DNA of 64,000 bases, taken from the NCBI GenBank assembly GCA_963969345.1, contig OZ017769.1, forward strand, positions 1,860,001-1,924,000, in the 5' to 3' direction. The notes below the pieces were generated by a model, which saw only the letters and a list, made by a program, of their open reading frames with translations, did not search any database and was not told where the DNA came from. Below are positions 19,152 to 31,536 of the stretch, in pieces. Source of the DNA: Turbatrix aceti (Eukaryota > Nematoda > Chromadorea > Rhabditida > Panagrolaimidae). Numbering within the stretch: the stretch's first letter is position 1; each line of letters begins with the position of its first letter. Made by a program: the position numbers and the translations under genes.

Positions 19152-20148
19152 TATTACCTGCAATAGATGATACTGGTTAAGAAATAAACATATGATAACG
19201 TGAAGGTGACAGGTAAAGGATATAAAAACGCAAAAAGAAACGGAAAACACCGCACAAAATTAGGCGACCGACCAATGATCGAAAAAAGGCAACGAAGTAA
19301 AAATTTTCGCTTTGAAATACTCCGATGCGCACGCGACGCGCAAGGAGAGAGAAAAGAGATCGTAAAAAGAAGTACAATTTCGGCGTGTGTTTTACAGTAT
19401 TTTGGTAATTGAACGTAATATTTACTACTTTTGGTGGTTTTTATTCGTTTTTAGGTTTCTTTTTGACAGTTTTGACCCTTTTTTGGTCATTTTGAAGGTT
19501 TTTTTGCAGTTTTTAGTGAGATTTTTTCGTACTGCCTTTCTGAGTCCTGAGAGTTCGTTTTCTTGGCTTTTGAAGGTTATGATTTAAAATTGAGAGTGAA
19601 AAATAAAGTGAAAAATAATGTTTGTTTGCTTGTCGGGGCCCAGGATCGATCGTAAGACTATTGATCGTAATTTTTCTTGCGAAAATTGGTGGACACAGTG
19701 AATTTTTAAAAGTTTTTAGGGTATTTCGCTCGGTAAAGTTCTTTCTTGTCCTGGAAGCGTACAAATTCTATCCAAGAAGTTTTCCGTAATAGCCGACGTC
19801 GTCGCCAGCAGCTGACTGACTGATCGGTCATCTGCAAAAATTTTCAACAAGTCTCGCGCTTAGACACAGTTTGCCAAACCCTGTTTTGGAGTTACTCAAA
19901 GTAAACTATCGAATGAATTTTCGCGCTGTTTTTTTGTTCAGAATTCTTGTCCATCTGCCCAATTTGACTTCTTCCTCCCATTCAGCTTGTTTTGCCCACT
20001 TTGGTCGTCTATTTCCCCTCAAAACTCATTTTTGTTCATCTTTCGCGACTTTTGCTCGTTTGAATCCGCGCAGTTCATCGATTTTCCAACTTTGCAGTTT
20101 ATTTTCTCCTTTCAGAAGCCAGTTTTCATCCATCCACGCCCGTGAGAG
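19152..20148. promoter_or_regulatory. Divergent upstream region of Nopp140 and TMEM50
   Basis: This 1-kb region separates divergent start codons and should contain both promoters and 5' UTRs. A polypyrimidine tract with a TTTCAG acceptor ends at 20115, 33 bases before the TMEM50 ATG. No open frame in it resembles a known protein. Confidence 0.45.
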
Positions 20149-21094
20149 ATGTCGTCGTGCCTGGATGCCTTTCCGTTCCTCGCCCAGGTTGACTGGGAGA
20201 ACAAGCGCAACAGCATGGCATCGGTCGGCGCTGGCATCCTCTACTTTGGTGCTCTCTGGCTCATGATCGATACGTCAGTCACGTACACACCCATCAACCA
20301 CTTTAGCAATGTCTATTTTCTTCTCACCGTTTTTGGCACTATTGCAATGTTTATGTGGGGTTTTTTGAGACATTCGGACAAGATTTGACTTTTTTTATTT
20401 GCAGGATCAATGCGGTGTCAAATAATCAGGTTTCGGGGACTTCGATGGACGAAGGCGTTCTCGGGACGAAGGGAGCGAGGTTTTGGATGATGACTGCCTT
20501 CTTCTTCGCTTTTGCTGTGAGTTTTTTGTGAATTTTACTTAAAAATGTGGGTTTTTTGCTTTTTTAGTTTTTTTTTATGATTTTTACTATGTAACCATGG
20601 ACCTAGGGCTGAAAATTGGGTTGGGTTGCCATTTTAGACATAAGTAAGCCCCGGGGCTGCGGCATATTTTTTTTATTTCAAAAAAAACATTATTAGATAG
20701 CTCACTTTTCCAAAAAGTATCCTAATATTCATATTTTTGTTAAATTATTGCGATTAAAACCAGAACTATTTTTGTTAGGGATATGAGTAAAAAAACGCAT
20801 AAAAACGTGTAAAATGTGCTTTTTTGCAGTGCTTGACTTTTTTTGAGATTTGATGCCGAATTTCTGCCTAATTTTCTTAAGTGCAGAAATTCGGCCTCCG
20901 ATAGTATCCAAATTTTATACATTTATATTTTTCAGACTCTGATTGCCGCAGTCTGGATTTTGTTCTCGGTATACGTTCTGGTGGAAGGCGACATCCCGAA
21001 CTGGCCTGGACTCGCCATCTTCTTTCATAGCTTTTTCATCTTTCTCGCAACTCTGCTCTACAAGTTTGGCCGCACCGAAGATCTCTACGGCTAG
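20149..21094 (+). CDS. TMEM50: TMEM50 (UPF0220) family four-pass membrane protein
   Basis: Exons 20149-20354, 20405-20516 and 20936-21094 join in frame to 158 residues; the human proteins are about 157-158. Conserved family landmarks are visible: the DWENKRNSMAS opening, a first hydrophobic segment, MINAVSNNQVSGTS after the second, EGVLGTKGARFWMM before the third, and the C-terminal LYKFGRTEDLYG (human FKFGRTEDLWQ). Four hydrophobic stretches fit a small multipass protein of the endomembrane system. Its molecular role is not firmly known; yeast and vertebrate relatives are linked to vacuolar and endosomal trafficking and secretase regulation. The first intron is only 50 bp and uses a GTGGGG donor. 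The second intron (419 bp) contains a small perfect hairpin. Confidence 0.95.
20855..20895. repeat. Perfect 13-bp hairpin in TMEM50 intron 2
   Basis: GCCGAATTTCTGC at 20855-20867 pairs with GCAGAAATTCGGC at 20883-20895 across a 15-base loop. It lies 40 bases before the exon 3 acceptor. It may be the remnant of an inverted-repeat element. Confidence 0.7.
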
Positions 21095-21462
21095 AGCTGT
21101 CTGTTTCACCGAATCGAATCAGTCAATCATCCGCCAGACGACTTCTTTCCTGATTTTGATATTCGGGAGGAGACGGGCAGAGTCTGTCTTCATCTTCGTG
21201 TAAGTTTGCGTAATTCATCTCCGCCACCAACAAGAACCACTTTTGTCAGTCGATTCAACTGTATGTATATGTTCAAATTTCTTCCTATTTTACCCCACTG
21301 AAAAATGAATACAACAAATAATTTTTTACTGTCAAAAATATTTTTATTTATTTTTTTGATGAAAAAATACAATTTTCATGAAAAAAATTTTAATACAAAA
21401 AAAAAGCTCGATCAATGTGATTTTTCTTTTTGTCAAAATTATTTAGATAAATTTTGGGAAAG
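21095..21462. other. Convergent 3' region between TMEM50 and LHX gene
   Basis: This 368-bp gap lies between two convergent genes and holds both 3' UTRs. TTTATT at 21343-21348 reads AATAAA on the minus strand, about 115 bases past the LHX stop. No gene is supported. Confidence 0.5.
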
Positions 21463-24400
21463 TCACCAGACTGGGCCCGCGAGCGAGAGCCCCCCGCCGG
21501 GCGCTCCCCCTCCGATACACGACGCGGAGGACTGGAGCAGGGCTTCCTCGAGCGATACATGAACCCCTCCTCCTCCGCCGACGAGGTAGTCAGCGGTAGA
21601 TTGCTGCACCGCGGCTGCAAACGCAGCATCGAGCTCGTAGGCACTCGGCTGGGATGTCGTCTGTGAAGGCAGGTGACCGGGTATGCCAGCATCGAGGTTG
21701 GCGAGTGAAATGGCTTCCAGCGTCTGCTGGTGGTTGGGGGCCGTGGCCTGCTGTGCCGTCGAGCCGTAGAGATCGGCTGTCGAGCACGGCACTCCTCCTG
21801 CCGTGGATACCGCTGCTGCAGCCGCGGCCGCTGCGAAGAAGCCGGGCGGAGGGAGTTGTTGCTGCTGGCCCGCCTGATTGACGAAGCCTCCGGCAGCCGC
21901 GGCTGCTGCTGCGTTGTTGTAGAACGCTGCGGCCACGCTTGCTGCTGATGGGTCGCCGTTTTGCATTGGTTCTGAAAATTTATAAAAATGTCTTTGACCC
22001 AAAAAATATTTTTTCAAAATTTTTTGTTTGCGGTTCAATTTTTTTATTTAAAAATTTGAATTTTTTTTTTAAATTTCGAAATAAAAAAAAATATATGTAT
22101 GTAAAAATTCGAGCTTCATCGAAAACACTAGTTTAAATTTTTTTGCCGTTGATTGTTTTTTTTCATATTCAAAAATAAAAAATTGAAAAAAATAAAGCAA
22201 TGTTGATAATTTTTTTGTACCTTGTTCAATTTTTTTTGCATATTTATTTTTAAATGAAAACATTTTATCAAAAAATCTGCTCTGTAATTTTTTGTCCCTT
22301 TTTCATTTTTTTTCATATTTTTAAATTAAAAAAAATTAAAATCGATCAAAAAATCAGTTTCCACAATTTTTGTCCCCGGTTCAAATTTTTTATCCGTTCG
22401 CTTGAGCCAGTCAAGGCTAGGCTGGTCCGTTCGACAGGCAAACAAACGTCAGTCAGCTAGCTGGCACCCGATTTGCGTTGCGCAGGATGAATGCGAATGC
22501 ATTTGCATTCTTTTACCCCGCTTTTTTCCCGGGTTTCATAGACTGCATGAGTGACACATATCTTCTTGTGCCATTGTTCCTTCTACTCTTTCTTGCGCGA
22601 AAAAAAACCAAGCGGTTCCCCTGGGAAAATTGTTTGAGCGCGTGTCCCCTGTCCTGCGTTTTTGGCAGACGGGCAAAAAAAAGTGCGGGGCGAACACCTG
22701 CCCTCCCGTCATCCTCCTTCCTGGCCATCCAGGCAGACAGGACAGGAGTAGTTTATGCTAATAATTAATAAACGGGTGCAATACTGCCCAAACATGGACT
22801 CTAAAGTGGAGATTAGGGGATTAGCACGGTGGGTGACAAGTATGTCTGATTTTTGACTCTCTTCGAAATACGAAAAACTCACACGGTTTGGTGGATAATC
22901 GAGTGCGCGGAGGGGTTACGGTGCCTCACCTAATTCGAAATAAATAAATAAATCCAGGCTGGAATGGCATTGCGCAATTCTTACCCAGGCCCAGGAAAAG
23001 CGTGGGTAAGAGTAGTACAAAATTTGAGACATGAGAAATATTGACCGGGCACAGGTAGACTCCAGGTAAAAACAAAAAAAAGCTTACCCATAATATCACA
23101 AAAGACATTGTTCATGTCTTCCGGTCTCAGGGCTGTTTGGCGATTTCTTCGCGGCTGACGGTAGCCAATGGCTGACCGGGATTGCTTCAGTCGGCGTTCT
23201 TTGCTTCGCCTGTTTTGGAACCATACCTGTAAAAAAAATTTTTTTCCCTCAATATATTATGTTTTTTTTTGTTTAATCCCAACAACTTTTTGTCTGTCCT
23301 TTTTTTCCAGTGTTTGTTGGCAAGTGCATATTCGTTCTCGCCGTGCGAGCACTCGTTCACGGCACTTTGTCACATCTAGCACCTTCTCCCCCCCCCCCTC
23401 ACCGCGGCTCTTGGCTTGGCTCTTTAACATCACACCGACCAGACTCACCCCTCTCGACCAGGACTGTCACTTGCACATGCTCGCTTTGCTCATTTCGGTT
23501 GTACACAACTTGTCGATACCGTACTCCTCCCCAACTGCAGGTGATTCGCGTTTCTTCGCCTTTGCCTCTATTTCACCTGCTTTTGGACCTGTACTACAAA
23601 TCTCCAAATCCCGCTCGCAGCGGATACCATCCACAAACGAAACAAAAAAAAATAAACAAACACCCCAACACCAACGATTGAAAATAAATAAAATATCTAA
23701 AATACATGTGCGAGAACAAAAACATTGTCAGTCGTTTTTTCTCCCAAGTCGGTCGTTGGGTCGGTCTTTTTTTGCTCTTTATACCACCGCCAACCAACGA
23801 TGGATGTGAATGCCGGACCCGCCGGCGCGTTTGAAAAAACGACTGGCTAATTTGCATACCCTTCCTTCCTTCCGTTTGGCAATGATCGACACATTACGCA
23901 GACCCATCCATCACGTTCTTTTTTTTTACCCGGAGCGGGCAAAAAAAAGAGCGAGCCAGGGGGGTCTATAAGCCTAAGCCCTAAGCTAAGCCTGTTGATG
24001 GAGTGCGGCGCACAACTTGACCATCTAAATATCCTATCCTTCCCCGATTAAGCACCATAGTCTACGGATAAACTGTCTCCAAAAAAAAAACAAATTACGG
24101 TATTGATTGTTGGGTAAAAACATCAGCCCCAAGGGGCGACAACCCTCATCGCCGATGGCAACACTGATGCCCTGGCCAGATTATCTTCAACCGGTCGTCG
24201 TTGTTCTCGTCGTTGTCGTTGTCGTCGAAGACGAAAACGAAGGAGAGAAGAAGCACCAGCCTCCTCTTCCTGCATTTTTCAATTAAATTTTTTCGGAGGC
24301 ATGCGACGACAAGCCCGGGTCTGCCTGTCCCCTCTTTCCCCGCATGACTAGGAAAGGAAAGGAAACCAGAGCATTCGTCGACGAATGAAAAAAGAGCGGG

Positions 24401-27400
24401 TCTCCTTAACTTTTTTCCCTGATGAAAAAAAGAGAGAGAGAGAGAGCACACGGCAACAAGTTATTCTGAGTTAAAAAAATGAGGATACGGTAGAGAAGAT
24501 ACAAGACGCATCTTTCCGTCGTCTTTCGTCTTTGAAAATCATTTTCTTATTTCTCCTCTCTGTTTTCCCTGTCAACCGACCTACAGTACCCCCCTTACTT
24601 CCTCCTACACAAAAATGAAATAAATAAATAAATATGACTCACCTGGATCACTCGCATGTTTAGACCTGTTTCGGCAGCAAGTTGCTCACGCATATGCCTT
24701 GTCGGCTTGGGTGTTGCTGCAAACGCTGCTCGAAGGGTTTCAAGCTGAAAAAAAATAAACAGAGATGTAAAAAAAGAAAAAAAAGCTTACCTGTTTGTGT
24801 TTGATCGTAGTCCTCGGCCCCCGACGCTTGGTAGCCAGTGAGCAGTCGTCGCTGCCGCCTTTGCCGAGTTGATTGTCATCTTCGCCCCCGGAGCCTGGAG
24901 CGCCGTTCGCGAAGCTGCCGATGGAAGGCGATGTATCGGCATCGCCGTCGTGTAATTCGTCGTCTATTTCGTCGATTGAGTTGCATTCTTCGGAGGCTGG
25001 AAATTTCAAAAAATTGCAAAATGTTAAAAAAAAGTGCCATTTTAGCAAAAAAATTGGTTTTTGAATAATTTTTACAAATTTTTGAAGTAAATAAAAATTG
25101 TAAAAATTTCAAAAAAGTTGAAAAAAATGGCAAAATCTATGATAAAAAATTTCTTTTTTGCTAAATTCCCAATTTTTGAACATTTTTTAAACTTTTAAGT
25201 GCAAAAAAATTTACAAAATGGCAAAATTTAAAATAAAAAACTCGATTTTTCCAAATCAAAAATTTTAGAAAAAATTTTACCTCCAAAAGTTCAAACTTCA
25301 AATTTTCACCCCTTACCAAAACCCAAACCACTTGCCAGCCACCCCCCTCTTGCCATCCTGGTCTATTCCCCAGACGCGCAGCCAATTACCGGAAATTACC
25401 CGCGCGTCAACTCCGCAAGTCATCCTTTTGTCCTACACCCCTGCAGTGCCCAGGCGAGTAGTCATGCTTGTCATTTCGTCTAATCATGACCCGAACCCCC
25501 CCCCCGTATCGGATTATTACGGTGCCCCTTCCGCTCGCTCCAAAACAAGATATTCATTCCTTCTTTTGTGTTGGCCAGGATCAGCTGGCAACTTTCATCT
25601 GCCACAAACTGTGCCGGCTGGGAGAAGGGGCAGGACAGGAACGAGCATGTCCTCCTTTTCATGTATGTTTTTATGTTTACAAACGGGATGATTTTTGTGC
25701 GCGCTCATCGTAAAAGGATACCGACCGATCTGGCACTTGCCCGACATCGCGCGCGGCACTCGTTTACGCTACTCAACTCCTAAAAGAAGTATCTACTTTT
25801 GTCTAACGCATGCTCAAAAAAAATTACAATCAAATCAAAAAAATTTTAAAAACTTAGGTCTTGGCACGAATTTCAAAATTAGCCCCCAAAAAATTTTATT
25901 TGAACGTAAACTGCTGCGATCAAAGAATAACAAAATATTTACGTGGATAATGGACAACATGGGATTATGAAATCCATCTTGCAACCGTCAACCGCTACAA
26001 AAACCCGCAAAAAGAAAAAAGAAAAAAAAAACAACTTACAAGACTGTGGCGGATGCTGCTGCTGCTGCGTCTGCGGCTGATGGTGGTGAGGAGGAATATT
26101 TTGAATACTTGTTGGCACCAGACTTTGCTGCTGTTGTTGGGTCATCAAGTCGAAATCAACTTGACAGACAAATTTGCTGTCTTCTATGATATAGAGCTGA
26201 AAATGTGACAAAAAAAGGTCAAAAAGGATACAAAACCTCTGAAAAAAGGACACAAAATCTGTATGCACCGACCAATGAAAAAGATCGTAACTTGCAAACA
26301 AACAAAAAGTTTAACCGTAATTTTTGATCGTATCTATTTACACCAGAAGTAACATTTTTTCAAATTTTTCGATGTTACTTATCACCAAAATCTCGACACG
26401 AAATTCGAACGTAACATCTGTGAACTTTTTTTGACGTTACTTTTTGTCTTTGCAGAACCTTGTTACGGTTGCGTTTACGATCTTTTTCCTTTTCCGTCTT
26501 TTTTGAACCAAAAATCACAGTTCAATCCTGTTTTCGATGATTTCCAAGTTATTTTTATCATTCAAAAGGTTTGCCGAGTTGCTTATCGACTGACTCCGCA
26601 GCCAAAACACCAGTATGTAGACCAAAAAAATGTGGGGGGTGCACATCTCACTTTCTTCCTCGATTAGTCAATATAGCGCTTCAGCTGGACTTGTCACTGT
26701 TCGCGGGGGGACGTCAAAAACGTTTTCACACACACAAGACACACATACGCGTGCCAAAAAGGACTATGACTAGTTGGGGAGACTCGGTGGTGGCCCAGCG
26801 CGAAAGACTCCCCCGGGGGGATCGGGAGGGGTGATGCCGTTCGGAATTCATCCTCTCTTCCTTTCCAGTGAGAAGTACATAAGTTTGGCGGCGGCACGCA
26901 TACTCACTCACTCACGCGCAGGAGGATGGATAAAAACTTGGGTTTCAGTGAGTTTTGGTTCGTTCAATCGATAGGAAACTTGGGACAAAAAACTTTTAGG
27001 CCAAGGTAGTACACTGGGCGACAAACGAACCTGTTCACCGGTGTTTAGCGTTTTCTGGCATTGGAAGCACTTGAAACAATCAACGTGAAATATTAGATTT
27101 CTCGCGCGTCTTACAAAGTCGTCACGTTTGAGAATATTGCTGCATCCTGCGCAACGGGTTCCGAAGCGACTAAAAATGTTTCAGCACGTGTTAAAAATAA
27201 AATAATTTTTTTTACAGTTATTTAATAAAAACCGGTCTGTTCACCTGGCCGGAATCCATGCTTACCTGGTAAAATCATTGCGACAGAGAATCATTCCATC
27301 CCGAAAAAAGCAGGTTTCCGTCTGGGGAACCTTGCAATCCGCACAACAAAGGCAATCCGCGTGCCATGTCTTGTCGAGGACGTGAAACATGTACTGATCG

Positions 27401-27438
27401 TTGATGGCGACATTACAGCCGCCACAGATTGCTGACAT
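21463..27438 (-). CDS. LHX1: LIM-homeodomain transcription factor, LHX1/5 (Lim1, lin-11) class
   Basis: Exons (minus): 27266-27438, 27031-27169, 26040-26196, 24791-24996, 24643-24744, 23088-23226, 21463-21971, giving 474 residues in frame. LIM1 (residues about 5-57) has the zinc pattern from CGGC through [10 protein letters not shown] to CRNDF. LIM2 (about 61-120) runs from CAGC through [10 protein letters not shown] to CQVDF. A Gln/His/Pro-rich linker and an acidic stretch follow. The homeodomain ([16 protein letters not shown], then [20 protein letters not shown]) is nearly that of LHX1/LHX5. The C-terminal exon is Ala/Gln/Gly-rich and ends in GPVW, like the AVW end of LHX1. Such factors specify neurons and bind DNA with LDB cofactors. 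I chose the ATG three codons before the first zinc cysteine, as in LHX1; an upstream exon is possible. Long introns fit developmental regulation. Confidence 0.92.
26205..26550. repeat. 340-bp direct repeat, copy 1 (LHX intron 2)
   Basis: This sequence recurs in the same orientation at 28265-28590. Shared blocks include TTTTTCGATGTTACTTATCA, ATCTCGACACGAAATTCGAA and GCAGAACCTTGTTACGGTTG. The copies differ by scattered bases and small indels. Confidence 0.85.
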
Positions 27439-28767
27439 GTCCTTTGTTGCGCGTGATGCGCCGTCGTAGCGAGAATAAATATCAGCAGCCACAAAAATGG
27501 CAGTTTTTGATTTTTTTTCGAAAAAAAAATCAAGTTGAAAATTCAACTTTTTTTTATTTGGGGAGGGGAACAAAAATATTAAAAAAAAGAAGGTTTGTCG
27601 AATTCAATTCAGAGTCACTAGTTCTGACTGACTTGTCCTCGGCTGTGCTTCGAGTGACGGTCGTGACGACGACGACGCTGCTCGCTTGCCCGCTGCTGCC
27701 GCCCGGGTGCAGCGGCGTCCTTCGGCGCAGACGGAAAAAAAAGTAGGCGGAGCCTGTTTGCCGTCTGTCGCCAACAACGTCGTTGTCATCAGGGGGCTTA
27801 CTTACTCACGACCAGGCAGGGGGCTACCGTAATGCATCTGTCTCCCCTTCGCCAATGAGGGGAGAAGTGAGACACGCCTCCTCCTCTTCTCTCCTGCTTC
27901 CTGTTTTTGGTCGAGAGAAGGGGGGGGGGGGAGGCGAGAGAGGAAACCTTGCCCGTGGCCGTGGCCGTAGCAGTAGCAGCGCAGCTACTCACTTCGCTTC
28001 CCTTCTCCATGCCACCCGTATTTTTGCAATCTGGCACTTTGCCGGGGGTCCGTCTGCCAGCTGTACTGCAGACGGTAAAAACTTTGTTGATAGGGGTTTT
28101 CGTTTTTTTTCAGTGCAAAATTTGTGGTTTTTGCAAAAAACCGAGTTTTCTAAGGTTTTGAACAATTCGAATCAGCTTGCTTTCAGTTAACTTTATTTTT
28201 ATATAAGTGCACAAAAATGCAGTTTACGGTATGTATATTTAAGCTAAAAAATGTAATTAAACGTTAAAAAAAGGGTCAAAAAGGATACAAAAACGTTGAA
28301 AATGACACAAAATCCCTATGAACCTGTGAAATGGTCGTAATTGTAAACAAACAAAAAGTAACGTAATTTTTTGATCGTTACCCGGAAGTAACATTTTTTT
28401 CAATTTTTCGATGTTACTTATCACCAATATCTCGACACGAAATTCGAACGTAACATCTGCGAACTTTTTTTGAGGTTACTTTTTGTCGTTGCAGAACCTT
28501 GTTACGGTTGCGTTAACGATGATTTTTTCTCTTCCGTCGTTTTTGAACCAAAAATTACAGTTTTACCTGTTTTGATCGATTTCAGTTATCAGATACATCA
28601 AAAATCCATTTTTTTGTTTCTAAAATTCCAAACATACCCAAAAAGCCCCGTCTGCTCGTTGTTCTTCAGTTTATCGTCCCTTCACCCCAACAAGATCGAA
28701 GAAAATCACAAAAGAAAAGCGACGAGATCGCTTCAATCTCCCACAAAATTCATTCCGTGCCCTTCAG
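27439..28767. other. Region upstream of LHX gene and 3' of RNMT
   Basis: This gap of 1.3 kb separates the LHX start from the RNMT stop on the same strand. It should hold the LHX promoter. It contains a G/C-rich stretch with an 11-12 base G run near 27917 and the second copy of a 340-bp direct repeat. I see no coding gene. Confidence 0.45.
28265..28590. repeat. 340-bp direct repeat, copy 2 (LHX upstream region)
   Basis: This is the partner of 26205-26550, about 2.06 kb away in the same orientation. The two copies bracket LHX exons 1 and 2, which encode both LIM domains. Confidence 0.85.
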
Positions 28768-31069
28768 TTATTCATCGGGAAGCCGGACGCGCTTCTTCTT
28801 GAAGATGAAAGTCGTGTAGACAGATAACGCTTCCCACTCTGCCTTGCTGATCGTGCCAAGCGAGGGATACGATCGGGCGGCGCTGTCCTTGGACACGATC
28901 TCGCGTCGCCTCTTCTCGGCGTGCGCGTACTCGGAGGCATACTTGTTGCCATGGACGAGGTGTTCCTTGACGCCGGCCAGGCGGTCTTCATCGAGGGGAA
29001 GCTCCTCGACGGCTCTCATCTTGCACAGAAGCAACTGTTGGTCTGAGCCGTCGAACTTCTTTGGCGCTTCGACAAAAGGTACGTACTCGACGAGTTCGAG
29101 GCCGAATTCCCCCGCGATCCTGGAAAAAAAGTGGGGTGTTTACAAATTGCAAACAATTTTTTTTCCTCAGTTTTTTGGATACGATCAAACACAGAAAACA
29201 GAAACTGGCATAAATTGACCAAGTTTACGAGCTCGTAGCCACCTCGCTGCAGGCGGTCGCGTTGGTCAACGGCAAAAAAATGTCCTCCGAGCGAAGGAAG
29301 AGTGACGCAGGCATTTTTTTCTGAGCCTGGTGAGGTGACAGATGAGTGAAGGGAAGAAAACGCAATCAACGCGATGCGATCCCTCTGGTCACTCTGAGCG
29401 ACACGCGTTCGCAAGTAGGTTTGTACCAGTACAAGGCCGATCGACGCCAAAAACAAAAGAATCCTTCTGATGGCATTGGCGTGACAAAATGACAAAAGTT
29501 ACGGTTTTTTACCGCAGTGATTGATGGAAGCAAAAATGCACAAGGCTCAGTTTTAAGAAAAAAACCAACCTTTCAAGCGTCGGAAGATGCGCGAGAAACT
29601 CCGGACAATTGACCTGTTCATCGAGAGTAAAGTGAATCTTTGCCCCAAAAATCGGCGGCTTGAAAGTCGCAAAACTGCCCCCAGGAGGCTTGTTGAGGTA
29701 GTCGATTGCCAAGACGGCATTTTTGAATGCTCCGTTGCCTTTTCGGAGCAGATTCCTGAAAAAAACCTTCAATGATGCCAAAAAACAAAAAAAAACCAAC
29801 ATGATACGGTCCGCATCGGGAATCGTTCCAATAAACCACCGATCATCCCTCAGTGAAACAGCAACGGTAGAAAGGATCGTGCGAAGGGCTTCTTCGGAGC
29901 GGAAAGCGTAGTGAAGAGCAAACTGGCAGGATACAACGTCGAACCGAATCGTGGGTCGACGCATCTTTGCGAAAAAGTCTTCTTTGGGCTAAAATAAAAG
30001 AAGATGAAAAGTTTATTTTTGGTGTGAAAATTGCCAAAAAAAGGAATTTAGGGTATAAAAATAAGAAAAAAGTCCGACAGTTAACAAGATCATAAAACAC
30101 GGAAAAAGGACAAAAAACTGAATTTTAGGTAATATAAAAAATAAATTTGTAACAAAATTACGGTAGGTGATCGGACAAAAAGTAACTTCTTTTTCGTGTT
30201 GAAAAAAATGTTATTTTTAGCCTATATTATTTGAAAACCTATTTGTTGGGATCAAAAAATCGGTAAACAGTTTTTTACGATAGAAAAAAAAGTCGAAATT
30301 GGCAAAAAATATCGATTTTTTGGAACAAACGACCAAATTGTTGAAAACTGAGTTTTTTAAACTGAGTTTTGCACAAAAATATAAAAATCCTAAAAATACA
30401 GCTTTCATAAGAAAGAAACCCGTTTTTAGGCCCAAACATGCATTTTTACGATTCAAGCCACGTTTTTGGCCAAAATCAAAATCACAATTTTAGCCCAAAA
30501 ATAACATAAAACCCCATTTTATCAATATCCTAGTTTTTCCCCAGTTAAAAAACTCCAAACCCACCCGAATCGCACTTTCCTCGGCGAATCCACCCAACAT
30601 TCAGTCAAAGAAAAACAACCCACATCCGTGACATCCATGTGCACAAAGTTTGCGCCAAACTGTGGGTGTCCGTTGAACGTCGACATATGCGCTGGATACT
30701 CACGTAAACGCGATCGGTATTCGAGGTATCGTCGTTCGGCTTCCTTCACCGACTGCTCGGCGATATCGACGACGACGAGTTCCTCAATGTCGGCTTTGAG
30801 CCATTTGAGCATATCGCCGCCCTTTCCGCCGCACAAATCGAGCACTGTCATGCGACGCTTCGTGTCGACGCCCTTGTAGAATTCCTTTGTCTGCTCTGAA
30901 ATCTCAATCAACAGTTAAAAATCCACAAAAAAAGCCAAAACCGACGGATAAGGACAGCTTTCACCCAGTTATTGTAGTTGCGAAGCGATATAATTTTGGA
31001 AGCGTTCCTATCGGAGAGGCTCTTGTTTCCCAGGCCATTGTAGAAACTTGCAACTTCAGTTGCACTCAT
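28768..31069 (-). CDS. RNMT: mRNA cap guanine-N7 methyltransferase (RNMT/Abd1)
   Basis: Exons (minus): 30946-31069, 30624-30895, 29801-29988, 29570-29755, 28768-29119, giving 373 residues in frame. The protein starts MSATEVASFYNGLG, and residues about 30-40 (SLRNYNNWVKAVLI) match the conserved 'LRNFNNWMKSVLI' segment. The SAM-binding motif I reads VLDLCGGKGGDMLKW, followed by VVVDIAEQSV. Later landmarks are the FDVVSCQFALHYAF motif, FIGTIPDADRIM, CPEFLAHLPTLERIA, and the C-terminal GTISKAEWEALSVY (human GTLSKSEWEATSIY). The enzyme methylates N7 of the 5' guanosine cap in the nucleus. It lacks the long disordered N terminus of the vertebrate enzyme, so it is essentially the catalytic domain. 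A TCTTCAG acceptor lies one base before the ATG. Confidence 0.96.
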
Positions 31070-31536
31070 TCTGAAGATCTAAAAGTTGTTTTGATAATCA
31101 CAAAATGAAAATTGAAACAAAATGGACGCGAAAATAACCGAAAAAAATGGAAAAAATTATAAACAAGGCAATTTTTTCAAAGCGAAAGCTTGTGCAATCG
31201 TTAGAAAAACGCGGCTGCGTGCGCTTCGCATGTTGCGCGCAATCTAAGAACAGAAAGGGTTTTTTTGGAGTTTATTTTTCAGTTTTTCAGTCTTTTTTCA
31301 GCTGTTTTTTTACCTTTTTTACTCCAAACTTCTCTTTTTTGGTTTTTGGTATTTTTTTTCGAACTTGGGCAATATGTTTCAGTCGTATTTATTAGCAGTT
31401 ATTTTTATATTTTTATTTCCCTTTTCACTCCAAATTTTCTCATTTTCGTTTTATCAGTTTTGACCAACAATGAAACAAACATTTATGAACAAAATGGGTA
31501 CAAACACGCAGTTTTACGTCTGTCAAAGGCGATAGA
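31070..31536. other. Gap between PSME3IP1 stop and RNMT start
   Basis: This 467-bp A/T-rich gap lies between two minus-strand genes. It holds two AATAAA signals on the minus strand (TTTATT at 31388-31393 and 31412-31417), about 120-150 bases after the PSME3IP1 stop. The closeness of a poly(A) signal to the downstream acceptor would fit a polycistronic unit, although the spacing is larger than the 100 bp or so usual in C. elegans operons. Confidence 0.45.
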
